This document shows, piece after piece, positions 51,303 to 60,423 of a DNA stretch of 64,000 nt. Position numbers and translations under genes: made by a program. Under the pieces are notes generated by a model. That model had not been told where the DNA came from and ran no database searches. It saw only the letters and a list, made by a program, of their open reading frames with translations. Position 1 is the stretch's first letter; each line of letters opens with the position of its first letter. This DNA comes from Actinomadura madurae (GTDB lineage: Bacteria; Actinomycetota; Actinomycetes; Streptosporangiales; Streptosporangiaceae), in the NCBI RefSeq assembly GCF_900115095.1, contig NZ_FOVH01000005.1, positions 124,001 through 188,000 of the forward strand, given 5' to 3'.

Positions 51303-51312
51303 GAAGGGGCGG

Positions 51313-52029
51313 TCAGCGGAAGAGGGCCTGCCGCGTCCCCATGATGATCCGGTCGTGGGGACGCAGCGTCCTCATGATGGTCTCCAGCTCGGGACGGGCC
51401 ATGGCGACGCAGCCGGCCGTCGGACCCGTCCCGATGTGCATGAAGATGGCCGAGCCGTTCCCCTGGACGATCGGGGAGTCCGGCGGCCGGTTGTAGTTGA
51501 CCACCACGGCCTGCCGGTAGGGGCCGTCCTTCATGATCTGCGAGAGGTTCTCGTCGGCGGGCAGGCACGTGCCGCGGTAGTAGCGGTTGTAGCGCTCGTC
51601 CCCGATGGTCGAGCCCCAGCAGTCGCCGGTGTCGCGCAGGGTCCGGTACAGGAGCGCGGTGCCAGGGTCGCCTTCTCCGAACGCCTCGGTCAGGCTGTAG
51701 GAGCCGGTCGGTGACGTGCCGTCGCCCTCGCGTTTGGCGCCGGGCTCGGCGTAGCCGTTCCGGCCCACATGTCCTGGAGTGCTCAGAACCGTTTTCCACG
51801 AGCGTCCTTTGCGGACGCATTCGGTGACGGTCACCTCGGTCGTCCCGTATGCGGCCGCCACCGCGAAGACCACGTGCCTGGCGGCGCCCGGGTCGTAGCG
51901 CGACTCGCCCCGGTTGAGCGCCTGGCATGGATCGTGTCCGGCACTCTCCTTGGCGGACGCCTGGGGAACGAAGACGAACGGCGCGGCGAGCGCGACCGCG
52001 CAGCATGCCACGACCCGTGTGACGCCCAT
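51313..52029 (-). CDS. L,D-transpeptidase (YkuD-type) exported protein
   Basis: This 238-residue protein has a signal peptide (residues 1-26, PQASA). The YkuD catalytic region NGSAIFMHIGTGPTAGCVAM holds nucleophile Cys207 and the preceding histidine. It is expected to crosslink or modify peptidoglycan. Additional cysteines (DCWGST, GTCLPAD) could form a disulfide. It lies 133 bases downstream of the truncated beta-propeller gene on the same strand. Confidence 0.8.
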   Translation of the reverse strand: MGVTRVVACCAVALAAPFVFVPQASAKESAGHDPCQALNRGESRYDPGAARHVVFAVAAAYGTTEVTVTECVRKGRSWKTVLSTPGHVGRNGYAEPGAKREGDGTSPTGSYSLTEAFGEGDPGTALLYRTLRDTGDCWGSTIGDERYNRYYRGTCLPADENLSQIMKDGPYRQAVVVNYNRPPDSPIVQGNGSAIFMHIGTGPTAGCVAMARPELETIMRTLRPHDRIIMGTRQALFR

Positions 52030-52162
52030 GGATTCTCCCTGTGACCTCGATGATCGTCCCGCGGTCGATCTCTACCCGCGGCAAGGTCATCTCACCCGGC
52101 GTCACCCTGTCCCCGCGCGCGGCGCCCGTCCCGCGGAGGGAACGGGACGGGCGCCGGCGGGG

Positions 52163-52945
52163 TCAACTGAAGTACTCGATGAAGGGCGTCTTCCTGTCCG
52201 CCTGGGAGGCGGTGCCGGCGCTGACGACGGCGGTCGTGCCGGGGCGGGCGTCGACGTCGGAGGCCTGGACGGAGCCGCTGCGAGCGGGGCCGTTCAGGGT
52301 CGTCCAGGCGGAACCGTCGTAGTGCATGTACTGCGCCGCGGTCCCGGTGGTGATCGGGAGCATGACCACACCGGAGCCGCCGTCGGACGACATACCGATG
52401 CCCGCGGCGTTCAGCGGCGTGCCGATCGTCGTCCAGGACGTGCCGTCGTACCGCAGGATCGCGTTGGTGACCTGGGCGTTCTGCCGCACACGCAAAACGT
52501 GCACGTTCGTCGGCGAGGTGGCGACCATGCGGTGAAGGGGGCCCTGGTTGCCGGGGACGCCCAGGTTGCCCGGAACATCGATCCTCTCCCAGGACGTGCC
52601 GTCGAAGTGCATGACGAGGCCGGTGACGGACGTGCCGGTGGCGGCCGTCGTGCCGGCGAGCCACACGTCGCCCGCGGCACGGACGTCCACCGCGGTGATG
52701 GACGACGAGGGCGGCAGCGGCACCTGCGGGTCGACCCAGGCACTACCCGTCCAGCGCAGGATGGCGCCGGGGCCGCCGGCGGCGGCGATGCCGGCGATGG
52801 AGTAGCCGGTGCCGTCGGGGGCGGCGGACACGGCGGTCGGGAAGCCGACCAGCGGATAGGCGACCTGGCTCCACGCCGTGCCGTTCCAGTAGAGGCCGAG
52901 GGTTCCGCCGAGGTTGTAGCCGATGATCCACGCCTTATACGCCAA
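52163..52945 (-). pseudogene. 5'-truncated beta-propeller protein gene
   Basis: The reading frame holds five blades with the repeating motif xxDG(T/S)xW: YWNGTAWSQV, RWTGSAWVDP, HFDGTSWERI, RYDGTSWTTI and HYDGSAWTTL. It begins abruptly in mid-domain, right at the end of the hydratase terminator. The only in-frame start close by is a TTG that itself lies in the terminator stem. There is no signal peptide and no closing blade. I read this as a gene that lost its 5' part in a rearrangement; a surface adhesin or sensor is the likely original function. Confidence 0.6.
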
Positions 52946-52977
52946 GACGCCCGGAACAGGGAGGTTCCGGGCGTCTT
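52944..52977 (-). terminator. Terminator of the hydratase/SDR operon
   Basis: AAGACGCCCGGAAC and GTTCCGGGCGTCTT form a perfect 14-bp stem with a 6-base loop, 28 bases after the hydratase stop. Confidence 0.8.
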
Positions 52978-53004
52978 GCGGGAGCCGGGCGAGGCTGTGC
53001 CGCT

Positions 53005-53817
53005 CTACTCGCCCTTCCAGTTCGGCTTGCGCTTCTCGGCGAAGGCCGCCGGGCCCTCCTGGGCGTCCTTGGACATGAACACGGGCAGCGTGATGTCCTG
53101 CTGCTTCTTCCACGCCTCGCCGGACGTCCAGTCGGCGGACTCGACGATGACCTTCTTCGTCGCCGCGAGCGCCAGCGGGGCGTTCTCGGCGACCTTGAGG
53201 GCCAGCTCCTTGGCCGCGGCGAGCGCGCCGCCGGACTCGGCCAGCCGGTTGACGAACCCGAGCTCGGCCATCCGCTCCGCCGGGTACTTGTCGCCGGTGA
53301 GGGCGATCTCCATGGCGATGTGGAACGGAATGCGCTGCGGCAGGCGCAGCAGCCCGCCGCCGGCGGCGACCAGCCCGCGCTTGGGCTCCGGCAGCCCGAA
53401 CTGGGCGTCCCGCGCCGCGACGATCATGTCGCAGGCCAGCGCCACCTCGCAGCCGCCGGCGAGCGCGTAGCCCTCGACGGCGGCGATCAGCGGCTTGGCC
53501 GCCGGGCGCTCGGTGACGCCGGCGAACCCGCGGCCCTCGACGGTGGGGTTGTCGCCGGTCAGGAAGCCCTTGAGGTCCATCCCGGCGCAGAACGTCCCGC
53601 CCGCGCCGGTGAGGATGCCGATGGACAGGTCCTTGCGGGAGTCGAGCTCGTCGACGGCCGCCGCGATCCCCTTCGCCACCTCGCCGTTGACCGCGTTGCG
53701 GGCCTCGGGGCGATTGATGGTGATGACGAGGACTGCGCCGTCTTCTTCGGTTAGCACCGCGTCGTTGCCGGGGGGCGTGGGGGGTCGTCCCCCCTCGGGC
53801 GATACAGCGTCGGTCAT
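53005..53817 (-). CDS. Enoyl-CoA hydratase/isomerase family protein
   Basis: This 270-residue crotonase-fold protein has the oxyanion-hole segments TFCAGMDLKGF and EGYALAGGCEVALACDMIVA, and the catalytic-glutamate region FGLPEPKRGLVAAGG. It is involved in fatty-acyl or related CoA chemistry. It follows the SDR gene by 7 bases on the same strand, so the two may catalyse consecutive steps of beta-oxidation. A Pro/Glu-rich N-terminal tail (residues 1-20) is unusual. Confidence 0.88.
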   Translation of the reverse strand: MTDAVSPEGGRPPTPPGNDAVLTEEDGAVLVITINRPEARNAVNGEVAKGIAAAVDELDSRKDLSIGILTGAGGTFCAGMDLKGFLTGDNPTVEGRGFAGVTERPAAKPLIAAVEGYALAGGCEVALACDMIVAARDAQFGLPEPKRGLVAAGGGLLRLPQRIPFHIAMEIALTGDKYPAERMAELGFVNRLAESGGALAAAKELALKVAENAPLALAATKKVIVESADWTSGEAWKKQQDITLPVFMSKDAQEGPAAFAEKRKPNWKGE

Positions 53818-53824
53818 GGGTGCC

Positions 53825-54598
53825 TCACTTCGGCTGGAAGCGGATGCCGCCGTCGAAACGGATCGTCTCGCCGTTCATGTAGTCGTTCTCGATCAGGGAC
53901 TTGACGAGGTGGGCGAACTCCGACGCCTTGCCCATCCGCTTCGGGAACGGGACGGGCGCGGCGAGCTTGGCCTTGAACGCCTCCGCGGCCTCGCCCTGGC
54001 CGTAGATCGGGGTGTCGATGATGCCGGGGCAGATGGTGTTGACCCGGACGCCGATCGCGGCGAGGTCGCGCGCCGCCGGCAGCGTCATGCCGATGATCCC
54101 GCCCTTGGACGCCGAGTAGGCGATCTGCCCGGTCTGCCCTTCGATGCCGGCGATGGACGCGGTGTTGATCACCACGCCGCGGGCGCCGTCCTCGTCGGCG
54201 GGCTCGGTCTTGGAGATCGCGGCGGCGCCGATCCGCATCAGGTTGAAGGTGCCGATCAGGTTGACCCGGATCACGGTCTCGTAGGAGGCGAGGTCGTGGG
54301 GGCTGCCGTCCCGGTTCACGGTGCGCGAGGCCCAGCCGATGCCGGCGCTGTTGACGATGACGCGCAGCGGAGCGCCGGTGTCGACGGCGGCCTGGACGGC
54401 GGCCCGCACCTGCTCCTCGTTCGACACGTCCGTCTTGACGAAGACGCCGCCGACCTCGTCGGCGAGCGCCTTGCCCTTGTCCTCGTTCAGGTCGGCGACG
54501 ACCACCTTGGCGCCTTCGGCGGCCAGCGCGCGGACGGTGGCCTCACCGAGGCCGCTCGCGCCACCGGATACGACGGCGGAAACTCCGTTCAGGTCCAT
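53825..54598 (-). CDS. SDR oxidoreductase, HSD17B10-like (3-hydroxyacyl-CoA dehydrogenase type)
   Basis: This 257-residue protein has the nucleotide motif SGGASGLGEA (residues 11-20) and the catalytic IAYSASKGG. NTICPGIIDTPIYG follows, typical of type-II 3-hydroxyacyl-CoA dehydrogenases. ATG 54598 begins the conserved MDLNGVSAVVSGG. It is cotranscribed with the enoyl-CoA hydratase that follows 7 bases later. Confidence 0.88.
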   Translation of the reverse strand: MDLNGVSAVVSGGASGLGEATVRALAAEGAKVVVADLNEDKGKALADEVGGVFVKTDVSNEEQVRAAVQAAVDTGAPLRVIVNSAGIGWASRTVNRDGSPHDLASYETVIRVNLIGTFNLMRIGAAAISKTEPADEDGARGVVINTASIAGIEGQTGQIAYSASKGGIIGMTLPAARDLAAIGVRVNTICPGIIDTPIYGQGEAAEAFKAKLAAPVPFPKRMGKASEFAHLVKSLIENDYMNGETIRFDGGIRFQPK

Positions 54599-54762
54599 AC
54601 AGCGACACCTTACGTGAGGGACCGAATGTGGTTCGGGATGATGGTAGCCGGACGTCGTTCGCACGCCCCGCCCGCACCCCCGTGGACCGCCGAGCCGCGA
54701 TATTACCCGTCGGTACGATAGGCGGGCGTTTGCTCCCCGTGACTCAGGGCATGCGGCAGCAC

Positions 54763-55611
54763 ATGAGTGAGCGTCCGGCACAGAGCCAGTCCTACCCCGG
54801 CCGGACCGGGGACATGGCACCCGAACCCCGCGACGAGATGCTCGACTACACCGGCCGCGACCTGCTGCGCGGGCGGCGCGCGCTGATCACCGGCGGCGAC
54901 TCCGGGATCGGCCGCGCCACCGCCGTCGCGTTCGCCAAGGAGGGCGCCGACGTCGCGATCACCTACCTGGAGGAGGAGGACGACGCCCGGCACACCGCGA
55001 GCCTCGTCGAGGCGGCCGGACGGCGGTGCGTCACGTTCGGCGGCGACCTCGCCGAGGAGCGGCACTGCCGCGAAGTCGTCGAGCACACCGTCCGCCGGTT
55101 GGGCGGGCTCGACCTGCTCGTCCTCCACCACGGGACGCAGACGCCGGTGAAGGACGTCCGGGAGATCGACAACGCGCAGCTGCGCCGGACGTTCGACGTG
55201 AACGTGTTCGCGCTGTTCTGGATCGTCCAGGAGGCCCTCGACCACCTGGGGCCGGGATCGAACATCATCATCACCGGATCCATCAACGGGCTCCGCGGCA
55301 ACAAGACGCTCATCGACTACTCCGCCAGCAAGGCGGCCGCGATGGCGCTGACCACCTGCCTCGCCCAGAACCTCATGGACCGCGACATCCGCGTGAACTG
55401 CGTCGCCCCCGGCCCGGTCTGGACTCCCCTGATCCCGGCCACCTTCGACGAGGAACGCGTCGAGAGCTTCGGGCAGCAGGCGCCGATGGGACGCGCGGCC
55501 GATCCCGACGAGATCGCGCCGTCCTACGTGTTCTTCGCCGCGAACCGCCTGTCGTCCTACTACACCGGCCAGACGCTGGTTCCCGCCGGCGGAGAGATCC
55601 ATCCGGGCTGA
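54763..55611 (+). CDS. SDR family oxidoreductase (YhdF-like)
   Basis: This protein of 282 residues has the motif LITGGDSGIGRATA and catalytic YSASKAAAM. The extended N-terminus (SYPGRTGDMAPEPRDEMLDYTG) is typical of the YhdF/glucose-1-dehydrogenase-like SDR group. The start is unsettled: ATG 54751 and ATG 54763 are both possible. Its TGA overlaps the topoisomerase ATG by one base, so the two are coupled. Confidence 0.82.
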   Translation: MSERPAQSQSYPGRTGDMAPEPRDEMLDYTGRDLLRGRRALITGGDSGIGRATAVAFAKEGADVAITYLEEEDDARHTASLVEAAGRRCVTFGGDLAEERHCREVVEHTVRRLGGLDLLVLHHGTQTPVKDVREIDNAQLRRTFDVNVFALFWIVQEALDHLGPGSNIIITGSINGLRGNKTLIDYSASKAAAMALTTCLAQNLMDRDIRVNCVAPGPVWTPLIPATFDEERVESFGQQAPMGRAADPDEIAPSYVFFAANRLSSYYTGQTLVPAGGEIHPG

Positions 55612-56624
55612 TGCGGCAGAGCGACCCGAACGAGCCCGGCTACGGACGGCGGAAGCACGGCAGGGGATGGGTGTATCTCGGCCTCGACGGGCGTCCCCTG
55701 GTCGATCCGGCCGAGAAGGAGCGGATCCGGTCCCTGGTCATCCCGCCCGCCTGGAAGGACGTGTGGATCTGCCCTGACGACGACGGGCACATCCAGGCCA
55801 TCGGGACGGACGCGGCCGGACGGCGCCAGTACCTCTACCACGAGACGTGGCGCGAGCAGCGCGACCGGGAGAAGCACGAGCACGTCCTGGAACTCGCCGA
55901 GCGGCTGCCGAAGGTCCGCGACACGCTCAGCAATTTCCTCGCCGGACGAGGATATTCGCGAGAGCGGGTGCTCGCCGCGGCCGTCCGGCTCATCGACCTC
56001 GGCTTCTTCCGGATCGGCGGCGAGGCGTACGCGGCGGAGAACCAGACGTACGGGCTGGCGACCGTCCTGCGCGAGCACGTCACCTGCCGGCGCGGCCACG
56101 TGACGTTCGAGTACCCGGCCAAGGGCTCCAAGGAGCGCTACCAGGCCGTCGCGGAAGAGAACGTGTGCAAGGTCGTGAGCGGGCTCAAGCGGCGCGGCGA
56201 CGGCGGCCCCGAGCTGCTCGCCTACCGCACGCGGAACGGCTGGCACGACGTCACCACGTCCGACATCAACGACTTCGTCCGGGAGGTCACCGAGGGCGAC
56301 TTCACCGCCAAGGACTTCCGGACCTGGCACGCGACCGTCCTCGCGGCGGTCGGGCTCGCGGTGTCGGTGCGCGCCCCCGACGGCGACGCCGCCCGCAGGC
56401 GCGCCATCGTCCGCGTGGTCAAGGAGGTCGCGTCCTACCTGGGGAACACTCCGGCCGTCGCACGGGCGTCCTACATCGACCCCCGCATCATCGAGCTGTA
56501 CGAGCAGGACAAGACGATCGCCCCCGCCCTTGACCGCCTCGGCGTGGACGCCGCCGAAGGCGAACTGGCGACCCAGGGCCCGGTAGAAGAGGCCGTCCTG
56601 GACCTCCTCCGCTCCGCCCCCTGA
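55611..56624 (+). CDS. DNA topoisomerase IB
   Basis: This 337-residue type IB topoisomerase has the family segments GYGRRKHGRGWVYLGLDG, FFRIGGEAYAAENQTYGLATV and KDFRTWHATVLAA. The catalytic tyrosine is Tyr288 in RASYIDPRII. It relaxes supercoils by a 3'-phosphotyrosyl intermediate, as in poxvirus-like bacterial enzymes. It overlaps the SDR stop by one base. Confidence 0.9.
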   Translation: MRQSDPNEPGYGRRKHGRGWVYLGLDGRPLVDPAEKERIRSLVIPPAWKDVWICPDDDGHIQAIGTDAAGRRQYLYHETWREQRDREKHEHVLELAERLPKVRDTLSNFLAGRGYSRERVLAAAVRLIDLGFFRIGGEAYAAENQTYGLATVLREHVTCRRGHVTFEYPAKGSKERYQAVAEENVCKVVSGLKRRGDGGPELLAYRTRNGWHDVTTSDINDFVREVTEGDFTAKDFRTWHATVLAAVGLAVSVRAPDGDAARRRAIVRVVKEVASYLGNTPAVARASYIDPRIIELYEQDKTIAPALDRLGVDAAEGELATQGPVEEAVLDLLRSAP

Positions 56625-56633
56625 CCCGGCACG

Positions 56634-56668
56634 GGGGCTGCCCGGCGGAGAGCCGGCTCGGCAGCCCC
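56634..56668. terminator. Terminator after topoisomerase IB
   Basis: GGGGCTGCC (56634-56642) pairs with GGCAGCCCC (56660-56668), with an inner GCCGG/CCGGC stem. It lies 10 bases after the topoisomerase stop. Confidence 0.7.
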
Positions 56669-56731
56669 GACCCGGCGACAACCAGCCCGCCAAAGGATCG
56701 CCCGCCCGGCCAAGGGCTGTTCGGCGGGCGG

Positions 56732-57493
56732 TTACCAGGCGGAGACGTGGTTCTCGGTGTGGCGGTGGGCGGGGGGTGCCGCGGGGTCCAGGCGATACAG
56801 CGCGTAGGCGTGCTGGATCACTGGGAGGGCCACGTTGCGCACTCGGACGCCGCCGGAGGTGAGGCCGCGCTCGGTGCCCTTGTGGGCGTGGCCGTGGATC
56901 GCCAGGTCGGCGCCGGCCTCGTCGATCGCCTCGCCCAGCAGGTAGCTGCCGAGGAAGGGGTAGATCTCCGGCGGCTCGCCTTCGAGGGTGTCCGCGGCGG
57001 GCGAGTAGTGCGTCAGGCTGATCGTGACGTCGGCGTCCAGTTCCAGCAGGGACGCCCCGAGCCGCCCGGCGAAGTCCTTGGTGTGGCGGACGAACGCCTT
57101 CATCTCCGGCTCGCCGAAGTCGCCGGCGCACCTGCCCTCGAACCCGCCGCCGAACCCCTTGCCGCCGGCCACGCCGAGCCGCGTCCCGTCGCAGTCCAGG
57201 ACGGTCCCCTCCCCTTCGAGGACGGTCACGCCCGCGTCCCGCAGAATGCCGGCGATCTCCTCCTCGGCGTCGCTGTGGTAGTCGTGGTTGCCGAGGACCG
57301 CGATCACCGGGACGCCGAGGTCGCGCAGCTCGGCCGCCGCGACGCGGCCCTCCTCGACCGTCCCGTGCCGGGTCAGGTCCCCGGCGACGAGGAGGACGTC
57401 GGCGCGGCCGGCCAGCGCCGACAGGTGCCCGCGGTACTCCCCGGCCGCCTCGGGCCCCATGTGGAGGTCGCCCGCCGCCGCCACGTGGATCAT
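56732..57493 (-). CDS. Metallophosphoesterase
   Basis: This 253-residue phosphoesterase has the full calcineurin-like motif set: AAGDLHMGP, VAGDLTRHG, LGNHDYHS and IHGHAHKG. The substrate is unknown. Its ATG overlaps the stop of the BON-domain gene (ATGA), so the two are coupled. It has no signal peptide. Confidence 0.88.
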   Translation of the reverse strand: MIHVAAAGDLHMGPEAAGEYRGHLSALAGRADVLLVAGDLTRHGTVEEGRVAAAELRDLGVPVIAVLGNHDYHSDAEEEIAGILRDAGVTVLEGEGTVLDCDGTRLGVAGGKGFGGGFEGRCAGDFGEPEMKAFVRHTKDFAGRLGASLLELDADVTISLTHYSPAADTLEGEPPEIYPFLGSYLLGEAIDEAGADLAIHGHAHKGTERGLTSGGVRVRNVALPVIQHAYALYRLDPAAPPAHRHTENHVSAW

Positions 57494-57735
57494 GAGATCC
57501 GCTCCTCCCCCTCGGGCGCGGGGACCGCCACGACGTGCAGCTCGTTGCAGATCTCGCGGCCCCCGGCGGCGACCCGGGCGGCGTCCTCCACGTCGCGGCG
57601 CCGCTCCTCGCTCACCACCTCGCCGTGCAGGTGCACGACGTCGCCGCGGACGTCCACGCGGATGCCGAGCTCGTAGGCCTCCGCCGCGAGCCTCTCCTGG
57701 ATGTGCGCGGACAGGTATTGCGCCTGGTCGGTCAT
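57490..57735 (-). CDS. Small BON-domain protein
   Basis: This 81-residue protein has the core of a BON domain (IRVDVRGDVVHLHGEVVSEERRR, quoted in part, and DAARVAAGGREICNELHVV). BON domains bind membranes or sugar. It has no transmembrane segment. Gene coupling with the metallophosphoesterase suggests a joint function. Confidence 0.75.
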   Translation of the reverse strand: MTDQAQYLSAHIQERLAAEAYELGIRVDVRGDVVHLHGEVVSEERRRDVEDAARVAAGGREICNELHVVAVPAPEGEERIS

Positions 57736-57751
57736 GTCGTCCCCCCTTCGG

Positions 57752-58387
57752 TCACGGCACGTCCTCCCCGATGACGTCCAGCCGGGCCAGCAGGGTCAGG
57801 AACGCGTAGGCGTAGGGGGACGCGGCGGTCTCGGCGGCCACCCGCCGCCAGTCCACCTGCTCCCGCAGCGCCCGGCCCACGTGCAGGAACCCGCCGAAGT
57901 CGCAGGCCGTCTCGGTGAACGCCAGCAGCCGCATGATCATCAGGTCGGTGGCCGGGAGGACGGGCATGAACACCGCGCCGACCGCCATCTCCTCGGCCCG
58001 GCCGAGCAGCTCGTCGTCCACCGGCCGGCCGGACGGCGTGTGGATCAGGTCGATCGGCTGATCGCCGTCGTAGGCCTTCTCCAGCCAGTTCTCCGGGCTC
58101 CGCTGGTGCGTCATGCCGGCGGCGGCGAGGGCGTCCAGGGCGGCCTGGACGTCCCGCTCCCGCACCACGAAGTCGACGTCGTGCGTCGACACGGCGGCCC
58201 CGTGCGCGTACGCGGCGAACCCGCCCGCGAGCGCGTAGCCGATCCCGGCGTCCCGGAGCGCGGCGGCGGCGCGCTTCAGCGCGAGCATCAGGCCGTCCGC
58301 CGCGCCGCCGAGGCCCGGCGGCCCCGGTCCCGCGGTGCCGGACCCGCGCGGCGCGACGGCCCGCGGGTGTGTCCGCACGTCCCCCAA
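57752..58387 (-). CDS. Nucleotidyltransferase-fold protein
   Basis: This 211-residue protein has GYALAGGFAAYAHG and STHDVDFVVRE, a nucleotidyltransferase motif pair (GG...DxD). Its substrate is unknown; a toxin/antitoxin or antibiotic-modifying role is possible but not shown. The TTG start at 58387 follows AGGGG by 7 bases; a GTG 9 bases later and an ATG at 58288 are alternatives. It is 16 bases upstream of the BON gene. Confidence 0.7.
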   Translation of the reverse strand: MGDVRTHPRAVAPRGSGTAGPGPPGLGGAADGLMLALKRAAAALRDAGIGYALAGGFAAYAHGAAVSTHDVDFVVRERDVQAALDALAAAGMTHQRSPENWLEKAYDGDQPIDLIHTPSGRPVDDELLGRAEEMAVGAVFMPVLPATDLMIMRLLAFTETACDFGGFLHVGRALREQVDWRRVAAETAASPYAYAFLTLLARLDVIGEDVP

Positions 58388-58453
58388 CGTGTACCCCTGG
58401 TCTTTGGCGGTGCCGTGGGACTACCCGGGGACGCGCGGGTCATGCCCCGTTCG

Positions 58454-59836
58454 TCAGCCGACCGAGCGGTAGGCGGCGGGCGGGGTGGGGGTGGTGCCGA
58501 GGCAGGTGGCGATGGGATCCTCGATCGAGCACCATCCCGGCTTGCGCACCGGCACGTACCCGGACGGAACGCCCCGGTTCGCGATGAGCGACCGGTAAGT
58601 GGGAACGGCGTCGGTCGGACGGCGCTCCAGGGACGGGTCGGTCAGCGCGTCCACCGTGTACAGGCCGAACCGCGGCCGGTAGCTGCCCCACTCGTAGTTG
58701 TCGGTGAGGCTCCAGTAGTTGTAGCCCATCATCTTCACGCCCTCGGCCATGGCCCGCTGGATCCAGTAGATGTGGTCCCGCAGGTGGTTCGAGCGTGTGT
58801 AGCCGTCCGGGCGCGGCTTGCCGTCGTCGGTCGGCATGCCGTTCTCGACGATGTAGACGGGCAGGTTCGGCACGCGGCGCTGGTAGTTCTTCAGGACGTA
58901 GTACAGGCCCTCGGGTTCGGGGTCGATCCTCCAGAACTCCCCGGTCAGCGAGTGGACCGCGGTCAGGTTCTCCAGGTTGGCGCCGTAGTAGTAGTCGAGG
59001 CCGATGAAGTCGAGCTTGTCCGTGACGTCGTTGAACAGCGCCGCGTCGAAGATGCCGTTGAGGGCCGACCCGTAGGCGACGTTACTCGACACGGGGGCGC
59101 CCGGGTCGACCTGGTGGATCATGTCGTAGGCCGCGCGGTGCGTCTTGATCAGGGCGTCGCGCATCTTCATCATCTGCCCGAGGTCCATCGGGCGTGTGGT
59201 CAGCTCTTTGTAGATGTAGGTGCTGGCCTCGTTGAAGGTGATCCAGATGACGCCCTGGCCCTTGTACCTGTCGACGATGTAGCGCGCGTTGCGCAGCCAG
59301 TCCTCCTGGGTCTTCGGGTTGTCCCAGGCGCCCTGGTCGGCGACCCATCCGGGGTACACCCAGTGGTCGAGCGTGAGCATGGGACGCATCCCGTTCGCCT
59401 TGATCCGGCGGACGAGGTCGTCGTAGTACGCGAGCGCCCCGGGGTCACGGTGGCCGCGGCGCGGTTCGATGCGGGACCACTCGACGGACGTCCGGAAGAC
59501 GCTCACGCCGAGCCCCTTGGCGAGCTTCAGGTCGCTGGGGTAGCGGTTCCGGAAGTCGACGGAGTTCCCGTACGGGTCCTCGACCCCGGGGGCCTCGTTC
59601 TCGGCGTATCTCGTCCAGTTGCTGTCGGGGAACGACCCTTCGCTCTGGAAACCGCTGGTGGCGACGCCCCAGAGGAAGCCGGGCGGGAACTTGGCGGTCG
59701 TGGGCTTGGCCTCCGTCGGCTGGCCGGTGGGAGTCACGGCGGTGGCGGGGGACGTGGCGGTCAGCGCCAGCGCGACCGAGAGGGCGAAGGCTGGGAGGAG
59801 ATGGACGGGGCGTGCTCTGCCGGGCCTGCCGAACAC
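58454..59836 (-). CDS. Secreted family 1 glycoside hydrolase
   Basis: This 460-residue protein has a signal peptide (residues 1-33, ending SPATA). The GH1 fold follows: FLWGVATSGFQSEG, acid/base Glu in TFNEAST and nucleophile Glu in IVENGMP. GH1 includes beta-glucosidases. The GTG at 59836 is chosen because it follows GGAGGG at 6 bases; an in-frame GTG six codons upstream lacks a site. The end is rich in Pro with two cysteines (GWCSIED, TCLGTT). Confidence 0.88.
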   Translation of the reverse strand: MFGRPGRARPVHLLPAFALSVALALTATSPATAVTPTGQPTEAKPTTAKFPPGFLWGVATSGFQSEGSFPDSNWTRYAENEAPGVEDPYGNSVDFRNRYPSDLKLAKGLGVSVFRTSVEWSRIEPRRGHRDPGALAYYDDLVRRIKANGMRPMLTLDHWVYPGWVADQGAWDNPKTQEDWLRNARYIVDRYKGQGVIWITFNEASTYIYKELTTRPMDLGQMMKMRDALIKTHRAAYDMIHQVDPGAPVSSNVAYGSALNGIFDAALFNDVTDKLDFIGLDYYYGANLENLTAVHSLTGEFWRIDPEPEGLYYVLKNYQRRVPNLPVYIVENGMPTDDGKPRPDGYTRSNHLRDHIYWIQRAMAEGVKMMGYNYWSLTDNYEWGSYRPRFGLYTVDALTDPSLERRPTDAVPTYRSLIANRGVPSGYVPVRKPGWCSIEDPIATCLGTTPTPPAAYRSVG

Positions 59837-60423
59837 GGGGCTCCCTCCGGTCACAGGACATGAATCTCCTTCGCACTACAGGGGGGCTCGCCGCCGCCGT
59901 CAATGGCCGGACATGGCCGGATCCGGCAACCTCACCCCGCGCCCCGGCTGTGCCGCACATCACAGATCAATAAATGAACCACACTCTTAACGGCCGCATG
60001 TGACTCACTTCACAATTCGCTAATTCCCTCGATCATCCATGCTGGCCGGGCGGTAGACCGCAGTCTCAATCGGACGGCCGTCCGATGAAGAAATGGCTTC
60101 GTGATTTGCCAGCCGTCACGGACGCTGGCTAGCTTCCTGCCCGGTTCATGCGGCACATCGGCCGCCCGGACAACAGAACACGCAACCCGGCGCACGGCGG
60201 CGGCGCGCCCGGCCACCAACCAGGGCCGGCGCGGACCCCCAGGTCGTCCTATCCAGGGACCCCGCCCAGAGCCGCCCGCCGGAAGCCGAATCCGTGCAGC
60301 CATGAGGCACGGAACCGGAAGCGGCCGCCATTTTCGGAAACGGCCGCGGCATCCCGATCCCATGATCAGTACCGGTGGGTGACGGCTGCCCGGTAGGCAT
60401 CGACCGCGAACTCTGGAGTCATT
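59837..60423. other. Long intergenic region between GH1 and NlpC/P60 genes
   Basis: This gap of 587 bases has an AT-rich core (59960-60040, CAGATCAATAAATG and TTCACAATTCGC) that may carry divergent promoters. The right part (60150-60420) holds GC-rich hairpins, including CCGTGC/GCACGG (60291-60311) and GCGGCCG/CGGCCGC (60321-60347). These suggest a structured 5' leader of about 250 bases for the cell-wall hydrolase gene. It does not match the c-di-AMP riboswitch consensus as I recall it. Confidence 0.4.

Noticed and set aside
60138..60423. c-di-AMP (ydaO) riboswitch upstream of the NlpC/P60 gene
   Set aside because: Cell-wall hydrolases in actinomycetes often have one, and CCGAATCCG with a following hairpin gave a hint. 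The conserved GGGGAACC, GGGTGAA and CAGCTAAC elements are absent.
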